From DATCHW01 sp963806045 (GTDB lineage Bacteria; Bacteroidota; Ignavibacteria; Tepidaquicellales; Tepidaquicellaceae), in the NCBI GenBank assembly GCA_963806045.1, contig CAWDWP010000004.1:186001-250000 (forward strand): a stretch of 64,000 nt of DNA, given 5' to 3'. Every line of letters begins with the position of its first letter. Position 1 is the stretch's first letter. The notes below the pieces were generated by a model that worked only from the letters and a program-made list of their open reading frames with translations, was not told the DNA's origin and made no database searches. A program made the translations under genes and the position numbers. Of the stretch, positions 57,045-64,000 are shown piece after piece.

Positions 57045-58366
57045 ATGAATTCTGAAGCTGTTGTTAATCAAAAACCCCGATGGGATTTTCCTAAAGCGTT
57101 CTGGACCGCAAATACAGTTGAACTGTTTGAAAGAGCAGCATACTATGCTTTTTTTATTGCAATAACATTATACCTGACAAAAGTTGTAGGATTTAATGAT
57201 ATCTGGTCTGCCTGGATTAGCGGAGGTTTCACAGCCGGACTCTACCTATTACCTCCCTTTGCAGGAGCATTTGCCGATAAAATTGGATTCAGAAATGCTA
57301 TTTTACTTGCATTCTCACTTTTAACTTTAGGTTATTTTAGCTTGGGAGCATTTCCTTATCCTGAAACAGTTATTCCTGCGTTGGTTCTTGTAATGTTCGG
57401 AGGTTCTTTTATTAAGTCTGTTATTACCGGTACGGTAGCAAAAACAACAAATGAACTGAACCGTGCTAAAGGTTATTCAATATTTTACGGAATTGTAAAT
57501 GTGGGTGCATTTCTCGGTAAAACTTTTGCATTTCCGCTTCGGATTTTCTGGGGTCTGGAATATATCAATTTCTTTTCAGCAGCTATGACGTTAACTGCTC
57601 TTATAGTAGTTTATTTCTTTTATAAAAATGTTGCAACCCAGGGTGTTGGAAAATCTTTTGGTGAAGTATGGAAAGGGTTTATAAAGATAGTTACCAATTT
57701 TCGTTTATTGATTTTGATTTTGATTGTTTCCGGTTTCTGGATTATACAGGGACAGCTTTATGCTACAATGCCAAAATATGTATTACAGAACAGTCGGAGA
57801 AGGATGCTGCACCTGAATGGATTGCTAATGTAAATCCTTTCGTGGTTATGATTTGTGTTGTATTAGTTACAAATCTTATGAAAAAAAGAAAAGCATTGAC
57901 CTCAATGACAGTTGGAATGTTCTTAATGCCTATCTCTGCATTTACGATGGCTTCCAGTCCATTGCTGCAATCAATATTTGGAAATTCAATCCATGTTTTC
58001 GGATTAATTGCTGCAAATCCGATAACGATAATGATGATTTCGGGAATTGTTATACAGGGTCTTGCGGAATGTTTTATATCTCCGAGATATCTTGAGTTTT
58101 TTTCTTTCCAGGCACCAAAAGGTGAGGAGGGTCTATATCTTGGTTTCAGCCATCTGTATAATTTCTTTGCAAGTTTTCTTGGATTTGGATTGTCGGGTTA
58201 TCTTTTGACGGCATATTGTCCTGACCCAAAGACATTAACACCTGTCCAAATGGTACATGCTTATGATAATGCAAATTTTATCTGGTATTATTTTGCAGCA
58301 ATAGGTCTGACAGCAGGAATAGCTCTTTTGATTTATGGAAAAATAACGAATAGAAAAAAATCGTAG
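57045..58366 (+). CDS. POT/PTR2-like MFS peptide transporter, frame break
   Basis: The first frame (57045-57833) opens like a POT-family transporter: AFWTANTVELFERAAYYAFFIAITLYL, then LPPFAGAFADKIGFRNAILLAF. It breaks after LYATMPKYVL. The second frame resumes at DAAPEWIANVNPFVVM and runs to 58366. Removing two bases, C57786 and one G at 57802-57803, gives YVLRTVGEDAAPEW and about 439 residues with 12 helices. A single missing base near 57785 is the alternative. It should be a proton-coupled di/tripeptide transporter-like protein of the inner membrane. It follows ggt by 25 bases. Confidence 0.82.
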
Positions 58367-58383
58367 CAGAAATTGTATAAAAC

Positions 58384-58425
58384 TTTTTTCTTGTTCCAAA
58401 AGAGGACTTTGGGAACAAGAAAAAA
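58384..58425. repeat. 14-bp inverted repeat between convergent genes
   Basis: TTTTTTCTTGTTCC is exactly complementary to GGAACAAGAAAAAA across a 14-base loop. It lies between the transporter and the next minus-strand gene. Both strands form the same strong stem, but the T tract lies in the 5' arm, so it is not a classical terminator. Confidence 0.65.
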
Positions 58426-58449
58426 ATGTACCGGAGAACCAGAATATAT

Positions 58450-59172
58450 TTATTTACGTCTCAAAAGATGAATTGAATAATTAACAGAACGAATAAATAG
58501 GAAAAGAAAATACAACATCAAGACTGACATCCAGGTTTCAAACCAATAATATTTGCTGAATAAATAATTAAAAAAATTTGAAGTATCGCTATAAAAATTG
58601 GATTTCACAGGTGGAAAGAATAAACTTTCGAATGTCCTGTAATCTTTCATATTATCGTAATCTTTAATGAAACCATTGTAATATAAGAAAGTGGAAACAG
58701 TATCATAGAATTCCTTACGCTTTTGGGGATCATCGAGATTTGCATAAAACTGTTCGTAAGTACCTAATGGTTTACTGGTATCTCCCAAGATTGCACGTCT
58801 ATCCTCAGCCCATTGTTTAAGATCTCTGTAATAAGGATTCTTATCCTGATTAAGTTTTGTTTGCTTATCTTTTTTAGCTTCTTCGTATTCCTTACTGCCT
58901 ACTTTTAATTCGCGTAAAATTTTTATTAATGAGTCGCGTACAATTTTTTTTGGTTTAATTATCTTTTCCTCAGTTAATCCTGACTTTATTGCTTCTTTTA
59001 TTTTAAATTCTTCTGTAAGTGCATCATAAATTTGATGTCTCTTCTCTATATACAGATTGTTCTTCTCGATATAAAGATCGTTGTCATTAAAATAAAAAAG
59101 AATAGTTAGAATACTACCAAGAAGAAAAAAGGAAATTAGAAACAACCATTCTCGTGCTATAATTCGTTTCAT
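58450..59172 (-). CDS. Hypothetical protein with two terminal membrane helices
   Basis: The 240-residue protein has an N-terminal helix (about residues 8-28) and a C-terminal helix (about 212-230). Between them lies a soluble, charged, helical domain of about 180 residues with a small internal repeat (DLYIEKNNLYIEKRHQIYD). I recognise no family. It should sit in the inner membrane with its central domain in the periplasm. It is the last of a run of uncharacterised minus-strand genes. Confidence 0.6.
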   Translation of the reverse strand: MKRIIAREWLFLISFFLLGSILTILFYFNDNDLYIEKNNLYIEKRHQIYDALTEEFKIKEAIKSGLTEEKIIKPKKIVRDSLIKILRELKVGSKEYEEAKKDKQTKLNQDKNPYYRDLKQWAEDRRAILGDTSKPLGTYEQFYANLDDPQKRKEFYDTVSTFLYYNGFIKDYDNMKDYRTFESLFFPPVKSNFYSDTSNFFNYLFSKYYWFETWMSVLMLYFLFLFIRSVNYSIHLLRRK

Positions 59173-59209
59173 ATTAATAAAATTAAAAATTTATTATTTA
59201 TTACCCAAA

Positions 59210-59987
59210 TTAATAATAAGGATTAGAACTCAACTTTGATGGACAAATTTCAAAATTATAATTATATTCTTTTGTAATATTTTTCATCCGGTGAAGAATT
59301 GCATCATCTGCATTAGGTTTAATTATAATTTTATCTATCAGAATGTTAAGGTCAATTTTAATATTTATACCTACCGGTTTTATCGATTCATTTTCAATAA
59401 TATTATTATAATCGATCTTTATAATAAATTCTGAATTCATTTTCGCTTTTATATTCAATTCTTTTATGGAGTAAAGGAACAAGAAGATTATAGGATTCAA
59501 TTGGATATTCTGTTTTGTGATAAAATACTTCATTATCATAATCTATATATCTTACTTTACTAATTCCTAAATTTTCATCAACAACTCTTAGTGTCTCATG
59601 TATTTTTTCGCAAGTACTCCGAATAGCAACACCTTCATTATCTTTGACATACGATTCCCACATAGTTGCGGATTCATCATTATTTATGTGCCAGCAATTT
59701 AAATAACTTCCCAGTTTCTGCTTTTTGTGTTCTTCTGTCATATCTTTATTAGCTTGTTCAGGATTTAATTTTGGAGAGTACTTCACTAAATCATAAAATT
59801 GATCTTTTCTTTGTTCTACTTCTTTAATAGATAAAGAGCCTTCAAATTTATCGGAAAGAATATCAGCTCTACAAAAATATAATGATTTTTTTTTAAGCAT
59901 ATCTTCATATTTCCAAAAATCAATATATCTCCAGATTATGGATTTCTTTTCTAATCGTATATTATAATCATGTTTTAATATTGGCAT
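59210..59987 (-). CDS. DUF2971 family protein, one frame break
   Basis: The first frame (59987-59406) has the DUF2971 pattern: an N-terminal YRYIDFWKYEDML-like region (here WRYIDFW), SLYFCRADILSDKFEGS, then LNCWHINNDESATMWESYVKDNEGVAIRST. It ends in SENEFRIYYKDRL. Removing one T from the TT at 59410-59411 gives KDRYNNIIENESIKPVGINIKIDL and runs to 59210, the conserved end (IIIKPNADDAILHRMKNI). The joined protein is about 258 residues, the family length. DUF2971 proteins are cytoplasmic and often found in accessory regions. The function is not established. Confidence 0.75.
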
Positions 59988-60062
59988 AATACCTATTTTA
60001 ATTAAATTTCATATTCGATAAAGGGCTGACTTTTGAGTCAGTCCTTTGTGAATTTAAAACTT

Positions 60063-60301
60063 TTACACTCCTTTCGTTGCTTGTGTGAATTCGACATACT
60101 TTTGTCCTTTCTTTACGCCGGTGAAGGATGCGAGATATTCTTTGATTAATGGAATATGTACTTTCAGACCTTCGGGACCGTCATAAAGTTTTTCCTGCTC
60201 TGAAATTGCGTTGCAGTAATCTTTTAAAGAAACTTCTTTTGTTTTGTACAATGTTATAACAAATCATTTTGAAATCTTCGAAAAGGTTCTATACTATTCA
60301 T
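60063..60301 (-). CDS. Short hypothetical protein, frame probably broken
   Basis: From a TTG at 60251 the frame encodes 62 residues (MYKTKEVSLKDYCNAISEQ...FTGVKKGQKYVEFTQATKGV). An in-frame TGA lies just upstream. An ATG at 60301 in another frame encodes MNSIEPFRRFQNDLL, which joins naturally to LYKTKEVSLKD if two bases near 60254-60258 are removed (or one is missing). The joined product would be about 78 residues. I do not recognise it. No good ribosome-binding site is seen. Confidence 0.4.
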
Positions 60302-60368
60302 AATAAATTATATAATTAGTACATTTTTCAACTCGATCCCGATGTGGTCTTCTGAAATATCGAAAAAC

Positions 60369-60875
60369 CTAGTCGTTACGAAATCCATGTACTTCCGCAA
60401 CAACTCCATAACATTGGTTGATATGCATATTTGTGACTATCTTCATTGATGCATAACTAATTCCAGATGAAATCAGAGTACCTATTATCGGTATGTACTT
60501 AGCAATTTGTCTGCTTGTAATTTTAATTCCCATCCGTTTAAAAATTGTAAGAAGTATATCTTTTGTAATAACTCTTCCAACCAATTCAGCGCCAACTGTT
60601 TTTATGGCTTTAAAGATTAATAATCTTTTTCGTTCATCGAGTTCATCAATTTGTTTTTTAGAAAGACCGAATCTATTACTTATTTTAGGAAGAACACGAA
60701 TTAAGATAGCTATATCAGTTCCTATATCAACTCCGGGTAAAGGAATTGCTCCTCCTCCGGCGGATAATAAAGCAGCTTTAGTTGTTAATTTTCTACAATC
60801 TTTTTTTATTATCTCTGCTTCTATTTTTGTCATAATATTACTATATAATTGAAATTCCCTTTCACTTTTTATCAT
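60369..60875 (-). CDS. DUF697/EcsC-like membrane-associated protein
   Basis: The 168-residue protein has the hydrophobic-Gly pattern AALLSAGGGAIPLPGVDIGTDIAILIRVLPKISNRFGLS (about residues 34-72). A second amphipathic or membrane segment follows (AKYIPIIGTLISSGISYASMKIV, about 124-146), as in DUF697 and the C-terminal region of immunity-type GTPases. No GTPase domain is attached. It probably associates with the inner membrane. It overlaps the upstream TPR gene by 14 bases, implying coupling. Confidence 0.6.
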   Translation of the reverse strand: MIKSEREFQLYSNIMTKIEAEIIKKDCRKLTTKAALLSAGGGAIPLPGVDIGTDIAILIRVLPKISNRFGLSKKQIDELDERKRLLIFKAIKTVGAELVGRVITKDILLTIFKRMGIKITSRQIAKYIPIIGTLISSGISYASMKIVTNMHINQCYGVVAEVHGFRND

Positions 60876-61380
60876 ACTTCTTCAAGTACTTAATAGATTC
60901 TAAGACTTGCTGAGCACTTTGGTAATCGGGGTCATCTTCTGCGACCTGTTTTAAATGATATTCAGCTTTGTCATATTCCTTTTTGCTAAGATAAGTTAAA
61001 CCCTGAATGTAATGTGATTCAGATACATTTTCATCAATTTTATTTTTAACATCAGAAGTATCAGAAGATTCAATTTTAATAACTTTTTTTTCGCCTATAC
61101 TTACATGATTAGCAATTAAAAAGTATGCAAGCATACCTGCTCCTGCCATGACAGCAAACATCACAGAAACAATTATAATAATTATAACAGCTCTATTACC
61201 GGTTTTTCCTGAACTGACTCCTGAAGGACTATTATAAAAAGGAGCTATGTATTCATCATAATACTTTCGGTCATTTTCAAAATAATGTTTTGCAAGTGCA
61301 TCAAAATGTTGCCTGTTTGATATCCAGTATTTTTGAAGTTCTTCTTTTGATGGACCAAACATATTATTCGAATTATTCAT
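60862..61380 (-). CDS. Single-pass membrane protein with a TPR-like tail
   Basis: The 172-residue protein has a cytoplasmic N-terminal region of about 60 residues rich in aromatic and charged residues (KYWISNRQHFDALAKHYF). One membrane helix (about 63-90) and a C-terminal TPR pair (YIQGLTYLSKKEYDKAEYHLKQVAEDDPDYQSAQQVLESIKYL, about 124-166) follow. There is no signal-peptidase site. It may scaffold the DUF697-like partner encoded by the overlapping next gene. Confidence 0.65.
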   Translation of the reverse strand: MNNSNNMFGPSKEELQKYWISNRQHFDALAKHYFENDRKYYDEYIAPFYNSPSGVSSGKTGNRAVIIIIIVSVMFAVMAGAGMLAYFLIANHVSIGEKKVIKIESSDTSDVKNKIDENVSESHYIQGLTYLSKKEYDKAEYHLKQVAEDDPDYQSAQQVLESIKYLKKYDKK

Positions 61381-61421
61381 TAGACTTCAAATATTTGATT
61401 TTTGATATTTAATATTTGATT

Positions 61422-62384
61422 TTATAGTCCGACTCCTAATCCTGCAGAGAATGCAAATTTAGAACCATAATTCAGGTCTGTATTAAACTTAACAAATGCC
61501 AGTGAGAGAGTTGCTCCAACGATTCCTCTAAAGCTATTTTCACCCTTTTGGTTAAAACTTACATTCACATTTCCTAATGAACTTGTATATGCATAATTCA
61601 CATCGACACTGTAATTTTCATACTGGGCTCCTGCATAAATTGAAATAATCGCAAAAGTCTTATTAAACTGAAGATTTACAAAAGTTGATGTTGCATTAAT
61701 AAACTTATTTGCATTTTTGTCTGTGATTCCAAATTTCTGAAAACCTCCCTGAACAGCTATATCGAATGGCAGTTCTTTTATATATCCTCCGAGATTATGT
61801 CTTAGTGCTAAGCCAAACAATGTAAAAGTGCCATAATTGCCGTAACCAATACTTGGCAGCCCTCTGATAATCAAATCAGTTCCGAATATTGTTCCCACGC
61901 CAATTTGAGGAATTAATAATGGCACAAACTTTGTGTCATCAACACCCCCTATCAGTGCTTGTTCTGTTGTATATTGAGTGCCTCCAACGTTGTATGTTCC
62001 TGTTGCGACTGCAGGGGTAGTACTGCCGAAAACAGTTGGTGCATTATTTACAGTCCAGTTAACCTGAACAGGAACACCGTTGATGTTTTCAGTTGACTGA
62101 TAACTTAAGTTAAAAGACTTATCTGCATCTTGCATTATTACTCCGAAAAACTTAACTCCCACATAAACGTGGGGCCAGATTGGAATTTTACTATATCCTG
62201 AAGGGCTATATCCTCCCAAAAATCCGGAATTAAGATTCGTCCCTAATCCAGTTGTCAAAGGTTCAAGATATTTTTGCGCATAATCATTTCCTATTTTCTG
62301 AAGTGTATTTCCTAATTCAAATTGAGAATATGAATAAGCTTGGATGAAAAGTATAAATAATATAGCTGTTAATAGTTTTTTCAT
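61422..62384 (-). CDS. Outer-membrane beta-barrel protein (DUF6588-like)
   Basis: The 320-residue protein has a signal peptide (YSYSQ), Gly/aromatic-rich alternating strands and a C-terminal barrel pattern (LSLAFVKFNTDLNYGSKFAFSAGLGVGL). The segment SKIPIWPHVYVGVKFFGVIMQ is reminiscent of DUF6588 proteins, which I infer from memory of the pattern only. It probably forms a barrel in the outer membrane of unknown cargo. It is the first gene of the run 62384-58450. Confidence 0.7.
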   Translation of the reverse strand: MKKLLTAILFILFIQAYSYSQFELGNTLQKIGNDYAQKYLEPLTTGLGTNLNSGFLGGYSPSGYSKIPIWPHVYVGVKFFGVIMQDADKSFNLSYQSTENINGVPVQVNWTVNNAPTVFGSTTPAVATGTYNVGGTQYTTEQALIGGVDDTKFVPLLIPQIGVGTIFGTDLIIRGLPSIGYGNYGTFTLFGLALRHNLGGYIKELPFDIAVQGGFQKFGITDKNANKFINATSTFVNLQFNKTFAIISIYAGAQYENYSVDVNYAYTSSLGNVNVSFNQKGENSFRGIVGATLSLAFVKFNTDLNYGSKFAFSAGLGVGL

Positions 62385-62587
62385 AAAAGTATATATTTAT
62401 TTGGAAATAAGTAATTTAACCCATTAGATGTTACTTATGCTTAAATTAATCAACCTTAATCTTAAAATATAGGAAAATAATTAAATTATTGAGCATTCGT
62501 CAAACTAATATTGAAACTTTTCTAATGTAAATGCTGATATATACTTTTTCATTACTGTTCCCGTCAAAAATTCTTATTTTCATTTGA

Positions 62588-63766
62588 ATGAAGCAAAAAA
62601 TAATACTGCACGTCGATATGGATGCTTTCTTTGCATCCTGTGAAGAAGCTGTAAATCCATCACTGAAAGGAAAACCACTCATCGTAGGGGGCACAAGGGA
62701 TGATTTACGCGGTATTGTGTCATGTCCGAACTATCTTGCCCGTCAAAGAGGAATAAAGACCGCTATGCCTCTTGTAAGAGCAATTAAACTTGCACCTGAC
62801 GGGAATTTCATACGCAGTACACGAGGTATATATTCAGATTATTCGAAAAGAGTTAGGGAAATATTTTATAATTATACCCCGCTTGTCGAACCAATGAGTA
62901 TTGATGAAGCGTACCTTGATGTTTCAGAAGTATTGTTTACTTATAATGGAGATTATAAAAAGCTTTCTTTTAACTTAAAGGAAGAAGTAAAAAATACACT
63001 TGGCATAACTTGCTCTATTGGTGTTTCATCTAATAAAGTTTGTTCAAAAATTGCCTCCAGAATAAATAAACCTGATGGTATAACGATTATTCCACCCGGG
63101 AAAGAAAAAGAATTCCTGAAGGACTTACCGGTAGAAAGGATTCCCGGAGTAGGTAAAGCAACATTGAAAAAACTTAATAAATACGGAATAAAAGTTATTG
63201 GAGACCTTACAAAATTTGAAAAGCGATTTTATGAATCAGAAATAGGTATGTTCAGTTCCTACCTCCTGAACGTAGCCAATGGAATTGATGATAGGGAAAT
63301 TTGTTTATTCGATGACTATGAGCAGAAATCATTATCTAAAGAATCTACGTTACGATTTGATACAGCAGATAAGGAATTCCTGAAAAAAGAACTTTACTAT
63401 CTTCTCGAAAAAGCCTGTTCGAGACTAAGAGTAAAAAAACTGAAATCAAAAACCATAACAGTAAAGGTGAAATATTCCGATTTCGTTGTTAATCAGAAAT
63501 CTTTTACCAGAAATCATTTATCAAATATGGAAGTAGATTTTTACGATGATTCGATGATCCTTATGAGTAAACTTCTTTTAAAAGGAAGAAAAATAAGGTT
63601 ACTTGGAGTGCGATTTACAGAACTAAAAGAAGATGATACGGTACAAGAACATCTGTTTAATGATGAGGAGAAATATAAAAACCTCCTCGAAAAACTAGAT
63701 AAAATCCGCAAAAAATATAACTACGATACCATCACTTTTGGAAAAACTTTTAAACTGGAAGACTAA
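62588..63766 (+). CDS. dinB: DNA polymerase IV (Y-family)
   Basis: The 392-residue protein has the palm Asp in HVDMDAFFASCEEAVNP (residues about 10-26), the second catalytic acidic pair in SIDEAYLDVSE and NKVCSKIASRINKPDG. A helix-hairpin-helix (PVERIPGVGKATLKKLNKYG) and a little-finger domain complete the standard DinB layout. It performs error-prone translesion synthesis. No SOS (LexA) box is obvious in the 200 bases upstream. The gene stands alone. Confidence 0.94.
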   Translation: MKQKIILHVDMDAFFASCEEAVNPSLKGKPLIVGGTRDDLRGIVSCPNYLARQRGIKTAMPLVRAIKLAPDGNFIRSTRGIYSDYSKRVREIFYNYTPLVEPMSIDEAYLDVSEVLFTYNGDYKKLSFNLKEEVKNTLGITCSIGVSSNKVCSKIASRINKPDGITIIPPGKEKEFLKDLPVERIPGVGKATLKKLNKYGIKVIGDLTKFEKRFYESEIGMFSSYLLNVANGIDDREICLFDDYEQKSLSKESTLRFDTADKEFLKKELYYLLEKACSRLRVKKLKSKTITVKVKYSDFVVNQKSFTRNHLSNMEVDFYDDSMILMSKLLLKGRKIRLLGVRFTELKEDDTVQEHLFNDEEKYKNLLEKLDKIRKKYNYDTITFGKTFKLED

Positions 63767-63825
63767 TAGTCAATATTTTTCTTCCTTTCACTAACATTTA
63801 ACTTTTGACTTTTACTTCTAACTTT

Positions 63826-64000
63826 TTACTTTTTTCTTGTATATTTCAAAACCAAATTGTTCAATCCATCAAGATAAAAACCGGTGACATTTTTTTGTAA
63901 TAAATATACCCTCTGGTTATAATATAAAAATACCCAGGCAGCATCATCGAGTACTATTCTTTCCATTTCGTTATATAATTTTTTTCTTTCGTCGAAATCA
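63826..64000 (-). CDS. Family 5 extracellular solute-binding protein, 3' end only
   Basis: The last 57 codons of a minus-strand gene that continues beyond the window are visible. They read DERKKLYNEMERIVLDDAAW, then VFLYYNQRVYLLQKNVTGFYL, ending YTRKK at a stop at 63826. This matches the end of SBP_bac_5 oligopeptide/dipeptide-binding proteins. The N-terminus and start are outside the window. Confidence 0.75.
   Translation of the reverse strand, partial: DFDERKKLYNEMERIVLDDAAWVFLYYNQRVYLLQKNVTGFYLDGLNNLVLKYTRKK

Noticed and set aside
1..64000. Mobile element, prophage or CRISPR array as an explanation of the tandem genes and repeats
   Set aside because: I saw no transposase, integrase, terminal inverted repeats or regularly spaced short repeats. 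The long repeats are within coding genes.
1..64000. Genome-wide programmed +1 frameshifting as a novel decoding system
   Set aside because: The break sites share no slippery motif or common stop context, most genes are intact, and several breaks sit in homopolymers. Consensus error explains them more simply.

Overview
The window is a chromosomal segment of an AT-rich bacterium of the Bacteroidota/Ignavibacteria group. The evidence is the repeated C-terminal type IX secretion (T9SS) sorting domains with a YPNPFNP core, two PorV/PorQ-type outer-membrane proteins, two DUF5683 proteins, promoter-like TTG-N20/21-TAnnTTTG sequences and frequent TTG starts. The assignment rests on motifs, not on a search. 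I see no tRNA, rRNA, CRISPR array, transposase, integrase or phage gene. No stretch longer than 300 bases lacks a gene.

Layout. 1-5.4 kb: a secreted T9SS protein, an hsp20-dnaK pair and two tandem small exported paralogs. 5.5-17.7 kb (minus strand): one tightly packed, translationally coupled operon running from a lipoprotein, a beta-propeller protein and two PorV/PorQ-like barrels into a GT39 glycosyltransferase, a FemAB/GNAT-like enzyme, a nucleotide-sugar epimerase, a formyltransferase, an amidohydrolase, a glycosyltransferase and a flippase. It looks like a surface-glycan locus. 18-25.5 kb (plus): a long-chain acyl-CoA synthetase and nuoABCDEF, with a secreted T9SS protein gene inserted between nuoB and nuoC. 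25.6-31.9 kb: an M28/PDZ peptidase, a membrane protein, a DUF1028-T9SS protein and a malic enzyme fused to a phosphotransacetylase domain. 32-44.2 kb: four tandem ~970-residue sialidase-like T9SS proteins that are mosaics of one another. 44.3-49.7 kb: an alpha/beta hydrolase and clpC-fabH-ispE. 49.7-54 kb (minus): dsbD, DUF5683, truA, DUF5683. 54.2-58.4 kb: a small putative regulator, then nadE, ggt and a POT-like transporter. 58.4-62.4 kb (minus): poorly characterised genes (DUF2971, DUF697-like, TPR, outer-membrane protein). 62.6-64 kb: dinB and the end of a family 5 solute-binding protein.

The most striking property is a pattern rather than a gene. At least nine genes are broken, including nuoF and the flippase, and wherever I could bracket a break, removing one extra base restores a full-length, family-like protein. 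I found no break that requires a missing base (two are ambiguous). This points to insertion-biased consensus error, or less likely to biology. The broken genes are therefore given as joined spans with the break positions stated.
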